Shown: one piece after another, positions 32,972 to 42,788 of the stretch
How the letters are laid out: each line of letters opens with the position of its first letter
Position numbering within the stretch: the first letter of the stretch is position 1
NCBI GenBank assembly: GCA_002507545.1
Contig: DAVR01000030.1
Coordinates: 1 to 64,000, forward strand
DNA: 64,000 nucleotides
Direction of reading: 5' to 3'
Origin: Archaeoglobus sp. UBA230
Lineage (GTDB): Archaea; Halobacteriota; Archaeoglobi; Archaeoglobales; Archaeoglobaceae
Notes under the pieces: generated by a model
The model's input: the letters and a program-made list of their open reading frames with translations, nothing else
What the model was told of the DNA's origin: nothing
Database searches by the model: none
Position numbers and translations under genes: made by a program

Positions 32972-32992
32972 TTACTAACCTTATGTTAGTAA
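32972..32992 (-). promoter_or_regulatory. HSR1 operator and heat-shock promoter
   Basis: TTACTAAC and GTTAGTAA (8-bp arms, 5-nt spacer CTTAT) contain CTAAC-N5-GTTAG, the site form reported for A. fulgidus HSR1. A minus-strand TATA-like TTTATATATTTA lies just upstream (about 32995-33006), so a bound repressor would cover the region between the TATA box and the start of transcription. This points to autoregulation of hsr1-cdc48-hsp20. Confidence 0.8.
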
Positions 32993-33033
32993 ATAAATAT
33001 ATAAATCTTTCGCCCCTTAAATGTAAAATAGTG

Positions 33034-33534
33034 TTACAAGTTCTCCCCCCTGTATACCCCTCTGTATCCCTCAGTTTCCGATGTGAGCTTTATAAACACA
33101 AGCTGAACAATTCTCGCGTTTCTTGACAACCATATCCCATATTCGTTGTGCACCACAATGCCGACCTCGCTCCTCCCCTCGTAGCCAGCATCCCAAACTG
33201 CAGTCAGAATGTTCGCCCCACATCTGACGAGCGAAGACCTCGGTCTCGCAATCGCCATAATGTCCTTCCCGAGCTTTACAACCTCATTTAAATACGCTCT
33301 GTAAACCCCTTTCGGTAGGTAAACCCAATCCCTGAACTCAATCTCCTCAAGTTCCGGCAGTTCTCTTCTGCTGTTATCGAAGTCCACCCTTCCGCACCCT
33401 CTGAGTTTTGCAACCCCCTTGAGCGTGCAATCAAAACCGTTAGGCTGAAGCTGAGTTTCAAGGTCAATATAATCTCTGATAAGGCCTTCTTCAATAATCC
33501 TTTTTCTGATATCTTCCGCACTTAAAACCGCCAT
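33034..33534 (-). CDS. dut: Archaeal dUTP diphosphatase (dCTP deaminase family)
   Basis: The 166-residue protein belongs to the trimeric dUTPase/dCTP deaminase superfamily. LQPNGFDCTLKGVAKL, ARPRSSLVRCGANILTAVWDAGYEGRSEVGIVV and a final TEGYRGVYRGENL match the archaeal dUTPase subfamily, which hydrolyses dUTP to dUMP and keeps uracil out of DNA. Distinguishing it from a deaminase by eye is not fully safe, because the catalytic region is similar. The gene runs toward hsr1. Confidence 0.85.
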   Translation of the reverse strand: MAVLSAEDIRKRIIEEGLIRDYIDLETQLQPNGFDCTLKGVAKLRGCGRVDFDNSRRELPELEEIEFRDWVYLPKGVYRAYLNEVVKLGKDIMAIARPRSSLVRCGANILTAVWDAGYEGRSEVGIVVHNEYGIWLSRNARIVQLVFIKLTSETEGYRGVYRGENL

Positions 33535-33560
33535 GTCAGACAGTTCAGCTCAAACTAAAA

Positions 33561-33902
33561 TTACTTTCGCTTAAGAATATCATCGGCGTAATCAACGTAG
33601 TAGGCATCTACCCTATCATAGTTCCCTGTAAGTTTGGCAACCTCTACTGCAAGTATGTGCGCACAGGGTTTTAAACCCTTCAAATTGACAAGAAAGTCAG
33701 GACACGTGCACGAATTCTCCTCAACCACATACTCTTCCTTCCCTACAACAACAAAAAAGTCTCTGTATTTCTTTACCCTCCTTTCCTTCAGGTATTCAAA
33801 CGCTTTCTCCCCTCTCTTCCCATGATTTACGAGCAGAGCTTTGTAAAGCTGGTATTCATCTCCACTTTTTGCCGCTCTTGCAACTTCACTCGGTAGAGGC
33901 AT
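33561..33902 (-). CDS. SWIM zinc-finger protein
   Basis: The 113-residue protein carries a SWIM finger, Cys65-x-Cys67 followed by Cys80-x-His82 (SCTCPDF and KPCAHILAVE), which binds zinc and usually nucleic acid or partner proteins. Its N-terminal third is helical and basic. In archaea such small SWIM proteins are linked to DNA repair complexes, but the exact role here is unknown. It overlaps the upstream DUF2150 gene by 17 nt. Confidence 0.85.
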   Translation of the reverse strand: MPLPSEVARAAKSGDEYQLYKALLVNHGKRGEKAFEYLKERRVKKYRDFFVVVGKEEYVVEENSCTCPDFLVNLKGLKPCAHILAVEVAKLTGNYDRVDAYYVDYADDILKRK

Positions 33903-34437
33903 CTATCCTGATGAGTTCAAAAACTGAGTGGATAGCATCTATGCCGTCAAGCCAGCTAAGAACTACGCTATCCTCGGGCACATCCAGCTCTGGGAGTTGC
34001 TCACCTTTGATAATCTTGGCACCCATTCTCGCAATAACGTCAAAAGAGGACTCGTAATCACCTTTCTTCTCCTTCTTAACAGCATCTGCCAGCAATGCGT
34101 TGAAATCCTTTTTGCTGAATTTTCCCTCAAAGAAGTACTGGAAGGACATCAAAACCGCCCTTATACTCTCAAGTGTAAACTGGTAAAGGTCATTCTTTAA
34201 CTCATCCCCAAAATCATAACTCCTGAGAAAGGAGAATATTTTCTGAAGCTCACGAATGGCGTCAGATTTCTTAATTTCTCTCTCTTTTACAGCCCTTAAC
34301 AAACTAAAGCAGGCTATGACCATGTCTTCAAGCATCTGATCAAATACAGCGAGGGTTGAAGCATCATCCTCACTAATCTCGCTTTCTTCTATTTTCCTGA
34401 TCCAGTTGTTAAGTCTCGCTTCACTGTAGAACTCCAT
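33886..34437 (-). CDS. DUF2150 family archaeal protein
   Basis: The 183-residue, mostly helical, acidic protein resembles the archaeal DUF2150 group, with MEFYSEARLNNWIRKIEESE at the N terminus and a conserved VLSWLDGIDAIHSVF near the end. No catalytic motif, signal or membrane segment is visible. The function is unknown. It overlaps the SWIM gene by 17 nt, so the two are likely co-expressed. Confidence 0.65.
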   Translation of the reverse strand: MEFYSEARLNNWIRKIEESEISEDDASTLAVFDQMLEDMVIACFSLLRAVKEREIKKSDAIRELQKIFSFLRSYDFGDELKNDLYQFTLESIRAVLMSFQYFFEGKFSKKDFNALLADAVKKEKKGDYESSFDVIARMGAKIIKGEQLPELDVPEDSVVLSWLDGIDAIHSVFELIRIDASTE

Positions 34438-34523
34438 ATTTGATCTTATCTACAAGGGGTTATTAAGAATTTTGAATGAACCCGCCAGGATAAATTTTTT
34501 AATTTGAAAAAACAATTGACCGC

Positions 34524-34835
34524 ATGCGGGAATACAGGTTCAAGAGAGGTTTTAAACCTACATCGGAAAGGCTTGAAGAAATGCTTCAAAAACACTTCAA
34601 CGGATTTGAGATAGAAGGGGAGTTTTATGTTGTAAGAAACTTCGGGGCTATCGAGGAACTGAGGTTGAAGCTTGAGAACAAAAAGTTGTATGCTGAATCA
34701 AAAACAAAACTAACGGATGACGAAACAGCCATGAAAACTCTCAAAACTTACAACAAGTTCCTTGAAGAGCTTACAGGGTATACAGCCAAAGAGAGGCAAA
34801 AACTCATGAAAAAGGAGGCTGAGAAGGAAGATTGA
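34524..34835 (+). CDS. DUF5611-like small archaeal protein
   Basis: The 103-residue basic/acidic protein starts MREYRFKRGFKPTSERLEEML, followed by a beta-rich middle (EGEFYVVRNFGAIEELRLKLENKKLYAESKT) and a helical lysine-rich tail. It looks like the DUF5611 family of conserved archaeal proteins, function unknown. A TATA-like AATTTTTTAATTTG (34493-34506) is about 25 nt before the ATG, suggesting a leaderless mRNA. Confidence 0.6.
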   Translation: MREYRFKRGFKPTSERLEEMLQKHFNGFEIEGEFYVVRNFGAIEELRLKLENKKLYAESKTKLTDDETAMKTLKTYNKFLEELTGYTAKERQKLMKKEAEKED

Positions 34836-34853
34836 TAACTTTCCAGCACCAAT

Positions 34854-36140
34854 ATGAAAAGGCTTTTGATTGGATTGGTTATTGGATGTTTAATTTGTGG
34901 ATGTTCACAGCCAACTCAACATACCGAACCCACTTTTGTGGTTACAACAACTCAAGTTTCTCCTCAAGAAACTAAGCCTGACTTAACGTATTTGGAGAGA
35001 ACACACTTTTCAGTTGTTCATAATGTCCTCGAGGCACATTGGATAAGGGTGTGGATAACCTGGGGGGAAGTTGAAAGAGAAGAAGGGGTTTTTGATTTCT
35101 CGTATACCGATAAAATAGTTGAAAAAGCTCAGAAAAATGACATTTTGCTTTTGATAACAGTGATGCCATTTGCGGAGTGGGATCAGGACAGGTGTCGTGG
35201 AGATGAATGTTATGGAAAGATGCCAATGCCAGAGGGAGTAACCACGATGAAAGTTTGCAAACCATGCAGCATGGATGACTACATTGAATTCCTGAAGAAA
35301 TTCGTTGAGCGATACGATGGTGATGGTGTGGATGACATGCCTGGATTAAAGTATCCTATAAAATACTGGGAAATAATGAATGAACCCAGTATGAGGGGTT
35401 TGGACGTGACGCAGCTAAAGTTCTTCTACGGATCTCCCCAGGATTACTTGGAAATTTTAAAAAGCAGTTACGCTGCCATTAAGGAATCTGATCCAGAAGC
35501 AAAAGTAGTGATGGGTGGTATGGCAGGAATGCACAAACAATTCAGAGAGTTTTGGGGCCAGATTATAAGCGAGGCTGGAAATTATTTCGATGTGGCTAAC
35601 ATTCACAGCATAGACACTTCAGAGAGGAGAGAAGACATGTTTGTCCTATCCTTTAAGCAGTTTCTGGAAGAGCATGGAGTCGAAAACAAACCGATTTGGA
35701 TAACAGAGGCTCAGTTTGGAAAGCTGGAAGAGCCACTACCTCCAGATGAGTTGGACCCTCTCGTCCTGAGAGCAACAGTTCTGTCACTCGTTTTCGGTGC
35801 GGACAAGATATTCTACATCTCAGATAACTGGATTTACAAGGAAACTTTCCAGATGTACAAGACTCTCGTGAAAAAATTAAACGACTTTGAGAAAGTAGAA
35901 GTCGTTGACCAGGATTACATTGTGAATAAAAAAGACGATGAGGGTGTAACTTCCTTACATGGTTGCTACAAGTTCATTGGACATAACAAGACGATATATG
36001 TTGTGTGGGGAGAGGGAAGTTTGTCCAGATATCTCAATGGTACAGTTAAGGTTACAGACATATACGGAAACGAGAGAATAGCAGAAGCGAGTGAAATTCA
36101 GTTAACCTCTGTACCCATATATGTTGAAAAAATTAGATAA
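34854..36140 (+). CDS. Secreted lipoprotein glycoside hydrolase-like (clan GH-A)
   Basis: The 428-residue protein has a signal peptide ending in lipobox LICGCSQP (Cys17) and a Thr-rich linker. A TIM-barrel domain of clan GH-A type follows. The acid/base position fits WEIMNEPS (Glu177) and the nucleophile fits WITEAQFG (Glu285); ITWGEVEREEGVFDFS near 68-83 is also typical. A small beta domain ends the protein. The substrate is unknown; retained catalytic glutamates suggest a working glycosidase on the outer face of the membrane. It has no carbohydrate genes beside it. Confidence 0.75.
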   Translation: MKRLLIGLVIGCLICGCSQPTQHTEPTFVVTTTQVSPQETKPDLTYLERTHFSVVHNVLEAHWIRVWITWGEVEREEGVFDFSYTDKIVEKAQKNDILLLITVMPFAEWDQDRCRGDECYGKMPMPEGVTTMKVCKPCSMDDYIEFLKKFVERYDGDGVDDMPGLKYPIKYWEIMNEPSMRGLDVTQLKFFYGSPQDYLEILKSSYAAIKESDPEAKVVMGGMAGMHKQFREFWGQIISEAGNYFDVANIHSIDTSERREDMFVLSFKQFLEEHGVENKPIWITEAQFGKLEEPLPPDELDPLVLRATVLSLVFGADKIFYISDNWIYKETFQMYKTLVKKLNDFEKVEVVDQDYIVNKKDDEGVTSLHGCYKFIGHNKTIYVVWGEGSLSRYLNGTVKVTDIYGNERIAEASEIQLTSVPIYVEKIR

Positions 36141-36143
36141 AGG

Positions 36144-37282
<1,139 letters not shown>

Positions 37283-37297
37283 GCCTACCAATCCTCC

Positions 37298-37642
37298 TTA
37301 AGCTTCTTCTCCCTCTCCCCCGCCTTCTGCTTCTTCAGCACTCCCTTCTTCTGCTTCACTTTCAGCAGCCTTAAGGTTCCTTTCGATGATATAGTCTTCC
37401 TCAATGGCTTTCAAATCTTCAACAGTATCGTATATCTTCACGTAACTCTTCGCTTCTGTCTTTCCGAATTCGGTCTTTATGTAGTCCACTACGACTCTTT
37501 CCAGCTCTGCATTCATCAGCCCGGCAATCTTTGCCTTCACCTCTCCTCTCGATGGGGTTTTGCCGTCAAAGCTGAGTCTGCAGTAAACCTCTTTTCTCTT
37601 GAGCAGCGGGTTGTACCTCTCATTCTCCACGTAAACTTCCAA
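37298..37642 (-). CDS. rps24e: 30S ribosomal protein S24e
   Basis: The product matches S24e, with [35 protein letters not shown] and [19 protein letters not shown]. The C terminus is an unusually long Glu/Gly/Ala tail. The start is probably TTG 37642 (read as Met, then [10 protein letters not shown]), because SD GGAGGTG lies just before it and the GTG at 37651 is inside that SD. The gene overlaps the end of the upstream kinase gene by about 23 nt. Confidence 0.92.
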   Translation of the reverse strand: MEVYVENERYNPLLKRKEVYCRLSFDGKTPSRGEVKAKIAGLMNAELERVVVDYIKTEFGKTEAKSYVKIYDTVEDLKAIEEDYIIERNLKAAESEAEEGSAEEAEGGGEGEEA

Positions 37643-38213
37643 ACGAATCACCTCCTGTCAGCTCTACCAGCTCTTCGCATTCTCCAACTCTTTCCATTCT
37701 CTTTAAGAGGTTGAGTATTAGAACCTTCTTGTTGGGCTCGATCATAAGTGCCACCACTCCTTCGTGTGGTTGACCGTAGATTATAAGAGACTTTTCAGGA
37801 AGAATAATGCCGAGAGGCATTACAGCAAGGTCCTCTTCTCCGTCAACAAAGACTAGCACCTTCCTACCATTCACAGCCACATCAACAGCTCTCTTCAACG
37901 CGGAAATCAGCTCACAGGTAATATACCCAGCCGGGTTGAAGGTCTCAATCTTCTCTTCAAAAAAGTCAGATTTGAAATCCACTTTATCCTCTCTCAGAGT
38001 TTTGCCATCTACTACCGCAATATCTGGATTTAAACCAACTTTCACCGCCGAGGCACTTACCAAATCTCCGACGCAGCAGAGGAGTTTGCAGTCCTTAACC
38101 TCTTCAACTTTAAGAAGTAACTCATCTCCCTCTCCTTTGTAAAGTCTTCCGTGTGGCTTTGCAAGCTCCTCCCTCATCTCCTCAGGCAACCTGAGCCCCT
38201 TCAGTTGTTCCAT
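37620..38213 (-). CDS. GTP-dependent dephospho-CoA kinase (DUF359)
   Basis: The product fits DUF359, the archaeal GTP-dependent dephospho-CoA kinase, which does the last step of coenzyme A synthesis and is unrelated to bacterial CoaE. Marks are [26 protein letters not shown] and the [14 protein letters not shown] block, then [15 protein letters not shown] and [12 protein letters not shown] start at ATG 38213 ([10 protein letters not shown]), 4 nt after the spt4 stop; the longer frame from 38261 overlaps spt4. Confidence 0.9.
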   Translation of the reverse strand: MEQLKGLRLPEEMREELAKPHGRLYKGEGDELLLKVEEVKDCKLLCCVGDLVSASAVKVGLNPDIAVVDGKTLREDKVDFKSDFFEEKIETFNPAGYITCELISALKRAVDVAVNGRKVLVFVDGEEDLAVMPLGIILPEKSLIIYGQPHEGVVALMIEPNKKVLILNLLKRMERVGECEELVELTGGDSFGSLRGE

Positions 38214-38217
38214 AAAC

Positions 38218-38406
38218 TCAACCCACTCTGAGTGCGTACTTTCCCGGAATTTTGATGTCAAGTCTCTTCGCTATCTCGCTCTTCTCAGGATCAATAATAA
38301 CCACGTATCCATACCACTCCTTCGTGAGTTCACTGCTTCCACAATTCTTACAAATTGATGAATCCACATTTATGAACTTGCAGTTCCTGCAGGCAAGTTC
38401 TGCCAT
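38218..38406 (-). CDS. spt4: Transcription elongation factor Spt4
   Basis: The 62-residue protein is archaeal Spt4 (RpoE''), with a zinc ribbon of CRNC (6-9) and CKNC (19-22). It pairs with Spt5 to clamp RNA polymerase during elongation. Its start overlaps the rpo7 stop by 1 nt, the standard archaeal order rpoE'-spt4. Confidence 0.95.
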   Translation of the reverse strand: MAELACRNCKFINVDSSICKNCGSSELTKEWYGYVVIIDPEKSEIAKRLDIKIPGKYALRVG

Positions 38407-38975
38407 TACACTTCACTCTCCTTCTTTAGCTTTTCAATTTCCTCCTCAATCCACTTCAAAACACCAAGCCAAGGCTGCCTCATCGTTAGCCCTATCTTGC
38501 TCTTCTCTGGCTCTCTCTCTTTCAGACTCAAAGACACAATTCTTGCTCTGACCAAATCCCCCTCCTGCAGAACCTTCTTTGTCTCTCTTCCAACAAGCCT
38601 CTTGTTTTTCTCATCAAAAACCATATAATCGTCTGTAACCTGACTCATGTGGAGCAGAGCATCAAAGGGCCCTATGGAGATGAAAGCTCCAAACTCAACA
38701 ACTTCGATGACTTCCCCTTCAACAACTTCCTGATGGATGGGTTTAAAGCATATTGCATTGAATACGACATCGAAATATGCTGCACCATCACCCTCGATTA
38801 TTCTGCCCTCTCCAATTTCTTCGATACTTTCAATACCAACTATCATCCCATATTCTCTGTCCAACCTACCCTCAAACTGCTCCCAGAGGAGAGAGTTAAT
38901 TACCGATTCAATATCCTCTCCAAGCTTAGATGGTGGAACCCTCACCGTGTCGCGAAGCTTTATACGAGCATACAT
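38406..38975 (-). CDS. rpo7: RNA polymerase subunit Rpo7 (RpoE')
   Basis: Starting at ATG 38975 (MYARIKLRDTVRVPPSKLG), the 189-residue product has the N-terminal tip domain and a C-terminal S1/OB RNA-binding domain (GEVIEVVEFGAFISIGPFDALLHMSQV). With Rpo4 it forms the polymerase stalk. The longer frame from 39038 adds residues encoded by promoter DNA. A minus-strand TATA-like AATTTATATTG lies at about 39009-39019 and SD GGTGAT before the ATG. It opens the operon rpo7-spt4-kinase-S24e-S27ae-kae1. Confidence 0.93.
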   Translation of the reverse strand: MYARIKLRDTVRVPPSKLGEDIESVINSLLWEQFEGRLDREYGMIVGIESIEEIGEGRIIEGDGAAYFDVVFNAICFKPIHQEVVEGEVIEVVEFGAFISIGPFDALLHMSQVTDDYMVFDEKNKRLVGRETKKVLQEGDLVRARIVSLSLKEREPEKSKIGLTMRQPWLGVLKWIEEEIEKLKKESEV

Positions 38976-39114
38976 AAAATCATCACCGCAGCTTTGCTCG
39001 GATGGAAAGCAATATAAATTTAACTTTGCGGAATACAAAATTGCAGAGAACTATTGTTATTTTTGTAAGATAGCAAATAGCAAAATATAAAAATACAATA
39101 CGCTACAACTGCAC

Positions 39115-39537
39115 ATGACATTGAGAAGATTTGTCCCACTAATTGTGCTTTTAATGCTGGCTGGTGCAAGTGCTGCATACGTGTATTTCATGACCAAAGG
39201 CAGCATAGTAATCTTTGACTCAAGTCTTGAGGTGAGTCCTGAGAGTTTCAGTGTGGATATCGCCAAAGGCGGTCATTACGTCAAACAGATCACAATAAAG
39301 AATACTGGAGCAGAGAGAGAAATTTACTTTGAAGACGTCATTGAAGGTGCTGACAGCAAAGCGATTGATGTTACTTACCATACGACTGATGGGACAACGA
39401 TTTCAAGTTCCAACAAACTTACAGTTCCCGCTGGCACTTCCGACATCCCTGCTGAGGTTAAAGTCAATGTGCATATTGACGTAGATGAGGATGCTCCAGA
39501 AGGGGAGTATACTGTATACATCCAAGCAAGGAGCTAA
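39115..39537 (+). CDS. Secreted small beta-domain protein
   Basis: The 140-residue protein has a signal peptide or membrane anchor (about 5-26, FVPLIVLLMLAGASAAYVYF). A domain rich in strands follows, with ITIKNTGAEREIYFEDVIEG and a final DEDAPEGEYTVYIQARS, which resembles the immunoglobulin-like domains of archaeal cell-surface proteins. Family and function unknown. A TATA-like AAATATAAAAATAC (39082-39095) gives a probable leaderless start. It is 11 nt ahead of the FtsZ-like gene. Confidence 0.7.
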   Translation: MTLRRFVPLIVLLMLAGASAAYVYFMTKGSIVIFDSSLEVSPESFSVDIAKGGHYVKQITIKNTGAEREIYFEDVIEGADSKAIDVTYHTTDGTTISSSNKLTVPAGTSDIPAEVKVNVHIDVDEDAPEGEYTVYIQARS

Positions 39538-39548
39538 AGATTTAAAAA

Positions 39549-40070
39549 ATGGTGGGAAGAGTATTGGTGATGGGTAAAGTTGCGCTGGTATCTCTTGGCG
39601 GTGCAGGAACGAGCGTTATGCGAGAAGTGACTAAAGCAAATTTAGATATTGACATGTATAACGTTAATTCCAAGAGGTCTCTGAAGAATGTCAAATATTA
39701 CGGTTTCGAGGAAATAGAGCTTCTGGCAGATGAATTGAAAAATTACGATACCGTTGTACTAACCGCTGGACTCGGTTCAACTGGCGGAGATGCGTTAGTA
39801 AAGCTCTACCACTTGCTCGATACTGTTAGGAGAGTCTGCTTTCTAATATCCCCATTTTATTTTGAAATAGACCGACTAATTAGGTCGAGAGGTCAAATTA
39901 GCCGGATTGTTAGCGACGAATTTGAAGGGGCTATTATTAGTCTGAACACTATTTTGAGAGAAGGTGTAGAAGGTGGTATCGTGAGCAAAACGCAACTTGA
40001 AAGAGCAATCTCAAAATTTGACAAGGAAATGGCAGAGATGATAGTAGACTTTATACCTGAGTTTCAGTAA
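39549..40070 (+). CDS. Tubulin/FtsZ-like GTPase domain, single-domain protein
   Basis: The 173-residue protein shows the tubulin/FtsZ nucleotide-binding plan: KVALVSLGGAGTSVMREV near 10-27 (like the FtsZ GVGGAG loop) and VVLTAGLGSTGGDAL near 69-83 (like the GGGTG signature). A long helix and a C-terminal helix follow. FtsZ and CetZ proteins are about twice as long; the T7 loop and C-terminal activation domain are missing, so polymerisation is doubtful. The signature is clearly changed, so this could be a regulator or a distant family. The start could also be ATG 39570 (MGKVALVS). Confidence 0.6.
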   Translation: MVGRVLVMGKVALVSLGGAGTSVMREVTKANLDIDMYNVNSKRSLKNVKYYGFEEIELLADELKNYDTVVLTAGLGSTGGDALVKLYHLLDTVRRVCFLISPFYFEIDRLIRSRGQISRIVSDEFEGAIISLNTILREGVEGGIVSKTQLERAISKFDKEMAEMIVDFIPEFQ

Positions 40071-40101
40071 ATGTTAATTACCTTGCAACATTACTTCCAC
40101 A

Positions 40102-40569
40102 ATGATGGACGAGAAGAATCTCAGAATTATGGAGGGTATCGCGAAGGGGTTATCCCTCGACGAAATAGCCGAATATGCAGGGGTGTCCAAAAAGACAGCC
40201 TATAACAGAATAAAAGCCCTTGAAGATCGTGGAATCGTTAAAAAAGTAAAGAGAACATGGGAGATTGACTACAAGAAAGCAGAATGTGATACAATCGGGA
40301 TTCTTTTACTCGGCGTACACAACGATTACGAGGGATTGAAGAAGATGATAACAAGGCTTGAAAAGTTCGATTTTGTTGAGAAGGTCTACAAGCTTGTAGG
40401 ATCAAACTACAATCTACTCGTAGTTGTGAGGTATAAGAATTTGAAGGAGCTGGTTTCGGAGGGTGAGAAGTTCCTCGAGTGGCTGCAGAGAAGTGACATC
40501 AAGATAGACTCCATGGCTCAGTTTGTTGGCGAAACTGTTAAGGACAGTCAGCGAACGATTCTCGTCTGA
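40102..40569 (+). CDS. Lrp/AsnC-like transcriptional regulator
   Basis: The 155-residue protein has an N-terminal HTH (LSLDEIAEYAGVSKKTAYNRIKALEDRGIVKK, about 17-48) and a C-terminal alpha/beta domain (TIGILLLGVHNDYEGLKKMITRLEKFDFVEKVYKLVGSNYNLLVVVRY) of RAM type. Such proteins control metabolism in response to small ligands. It is just upstream of the hydroxyacyl-CoA dehydrogenase gene and the polyhydroxyalkanoate operon, which could be its targets. Confidence 0.8.
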   Translation: MMDEKNLRIMEGIAKGLSLDEIAEYAGVSKKTAYNRIKALEDRGIVKKVKRTWEIDYKKAECDTIGILLLGVHNDYEGLKKMITRLEKFDFVEKVYKLVGSNYNLLVVVRYKNLKELVSEGEKFLEWLQRSDIKIDSMAQFVGETVKDSQRTILV

Positions 40570-40572
40570 TTT

Positions 40573-40589
40573 TTACAATTTCATTGTAA
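40573..40589. promoter_or_regulatory. Palindrome between the Lrp-like gene and the fatty-acid oxidation gene
   Basis: TTACAAT (40573-40579) and ATTGTAA (40583-40589) are perfect arms around TTC. The site lies right after the Lrp-like stop and about 80 nt before a TATA-like AAATTTAAATAAG (40655-40667). It may be an operator or a weak terminator hairpin. Confidence 0.4.
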
Positions 40590-40683
40590 TTTAGCTGCTA
40601 TTTTTGGAAAAACTATGAAATTAGTTTTACATTTGAGAGATAAATAAGCCAAAATTTAAATAAGATCATGACGAAAATGAAAT

Positions 40684-42636
40684 ATGAGAGTTCTGGTTGT
40701 TGGAGCAGGCACGATGGGACATGGAATAGCCGAAGTGTGTGCTCTCGCTGGTAACGAAGTAATCCTGAGCGATATAAGCGAAGAAGTGTTGAAAAATGCA
40801 ATGAACAGAATAACATGGAGTGTGAAAAAGCTTGAAGAGAAAGGCAGAATTAAAGGAGCCGATGAGGTTGTCAGGAGGGTCAGAACAACAACAGACCTTG
40901 CAAGTGCCGCTAAAGAGGCAGACTATGTCATTGAAGCCGTTGTTGAGAAGACAGAGGTAAAACATGAGGTTTTCAAGGTTCTGGATGAGAATTGCAGAGA
41001 TGACGTAATCCTTTCGACAAACACCTCAACCATACCCATAACCGATATTGCGAGCGTTACAAAAAGACAGGACAAGGTTGTGGGACTGCACTTTTTTAAT
41101 CCGCCGACACTTATAAAGCTTGTTGAAATCATCAGAGGAGAGAAGACGAGCGATGAAACTGTCAAGAAGACAATAGAATTTGCAAAATCTATTGGGATGG
41201 ACTACGTGCTTGTAGAAAAGGACGTTCCGGGTTTTCTGATAAATAGAATAAACATAAGGGTCTTTATTGAAGCGATAAGGCTTCTTGAAGAGGGGTTTAA
41301 GCCTGAACAGATAGACGCTGCTATTAGATACAGAGCAGGGTTGCCAATGGGCATTTTTGAGGTTGTTGACTTCAGCGGTGTTGATACCGTTTACAATGTC
41401 CTGCACGAGGTCAAGAAGAGGGGTTTTGAGGTAGAGGTGCCAGATTTGCTTGAGAACATGGTAAGCGAGGGTAGGCTGGGGATGAAAACAGGAAAGGGCT
41501 TTTACGAGTATAGCGGATTTTACGCAAGAGCAAAGATTTCAAAAGACCTCGCTTACAGCGTAAATCCAATACAGATTCTTTCTCCCGGGGTGAATGAAGC
41601 TGCATGGCTTATCAGGAACGGAATTGCGAGCAGGGAAGATATTGACAAGGCAACTGTAAAAGGTATGGGTTATCCCAAGGGAATTCTGGACTTTGCCGAC
41701 AGCTACGGAATAGACAAGATAGTTACCATCCTTGAAACGAGAAAAGGAAAGACGGGCTTGAGGGAATATGAGCCTGATCCACTGCTGAAAGAGATGAAGG
41801 ATGCTGGAAAACTTGGAAAGAAGACGGGTGAAGGCTTCTACAACTGGAAATACGAGCAGATTGATTTCGGACCTGTTAGATATGAGAAAAGACACAACTA
41901 TGCAATGATAACTATGAGAAGACCTGAAAAGCTGAATGCGTTGAACGAGGAAATGTGGAAGGGATTGACAGAGGCTTTCAGGAGAGCAAGGATGGATGAT
42001 GACGTGAGGGTTGCGGTTATAACCGGAGAAGGTAGGGCTTTCTGTGCTGGAGATGACATCGCTGTAATGGGTTCATGGAAGAGCTTCAGAGACGGGGTTG
42101 AGTTCTTTGAGAAGATAGCAATGCCTCTTGTCGAGGAGCTTGCAAGCTACGACAAGCCGATAATTTCCCTCGTGAATGGTAACGCCTTTGGAGGTGGAAT
42201 GGAGCTCAACATGTTCTTCGACATAGTGATTGCAAGCGAGGATGCGAGCTTCGCAATTCCTGAGGGGTTGATAGGGGCTATACCACCTCTCGCAGCTTCC
42301 TTTGGCTATGCCATTTTCGGAAGAAAAATAGCCCACTATGCACTTACCGGTGACATCATGGATTCAAAAGAGGCAAAAGAGCTCGGACTCGTTGATGTCA
42401 TAGTTCCAAAGCAGTGCCTTGAGGATGCTGGAATTGAGTATGTTGACAAGGTGTGCAGAGTTGCACCCCTTTCGACAAAGGCGATAAAGAGGTCAATGAA
42501 TGCAGTGAGACAGCTTTACAGGAATGCAATTGAGCTCGCCGGAAAAGAGATAGAGCTTCTGATACCAACAGAGGACTTTGCCGAGGGTATGAGAGCCTTC
42601 GTGCAGAAAAGGAGACCTGAGTGGAGGGGTAAGTAA
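40684..42636 (+). CDS. Fused 3-hydroxyacyl-CoA dehydrogenase/enoyl-CoA hydratase
   Basis: The 650-residue protein joins an N-terminal NAD-dependent 3-hydroxyacyl-CoA dehydrogenase (Rossmann motif GAGTMGHGIAEV at 6-17, GLHFFNPPTLIKLVEIIRG, TGKGFYEY) to a C-terminal crotonase domain (about 390-650, with GRAFCAGDDIAVMG and NGNAFGGGMELNMFFDIVIAS). The order is the reverse of bacterial FadB and is the usual archaeal fusion. It does two steps of beta-oxidation and could feed or drain hydroxyacyl-CoA for the polymer genes downstream. The start is likely leaderless from the TATA-like stretch at 40655-40667. Confidence 0.93.
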   Translation: MRVLVVGAGTMGHGIAEVCALAGNEVILSDISEEVLKNAMNRITWSVKKLEEKGRIKGADEVVRRVRTTTDLASAAKEADYVIEAVVEKTEVKHEVFKVLDENCRDDVILSTNTSTIPITDIASVTKRQDKVVGLHFFNPPTLIKLVEIIRGEKTSDETVKKTIEFAKSIGMDYVLVEKDVPGFLINRINIRVFIEAIRLLEEGFKPEQIDAAIRYRAGLPMGIFEVVDFSGVDTVYNVLHEVKKRGFEVEVPDLLENMVSEGRLGMKTGKGFYEYSGFYARAKISKDLAYSVNPIQILSPGVNEAAWLIRNGIASREDIDKATVKGMGYPKGILDFADSYGIDKIVTILETRKGKTGLREYEPDPLLKEMKDAGKLGKKTGEGFYNWKYEQIDFGPVRYEKRHNYAMITMRRPEKLNALNEEMWKGLTEAFRRARMDDDVRVAVITGEGRAFCAGDDIAVMGSWKSFRDGVEFFEKIAMPLVEELASYDKPIISLVNGNAFGGGMELNMFFDIVIASEDASFAIPEGLIGAIPPLAASFGYAIFGRKIAHYALTGDIMDSKEAKELGLVDVIVPKQCLEDAGIEYVDKVCRVAPLSTKAIKRSMNAVRQLYRNAIELAGKEIELLIPTEDFAEGMRAFVQKRRPEWRGK

Positions 42637-42788
42637 ATTTTCGCTTTGATACTCAGTTTGTTCCAATTTTTTTCGCTTTTTATTTAAATTTGGAAGAATC
42701 AGAACGTATATTGAGAAGTCAAACATCTTTGAAAGTCTTCACTTGTTGATGAGTATCATTAAAACATTCTTAACACTTAATGAAAAAA

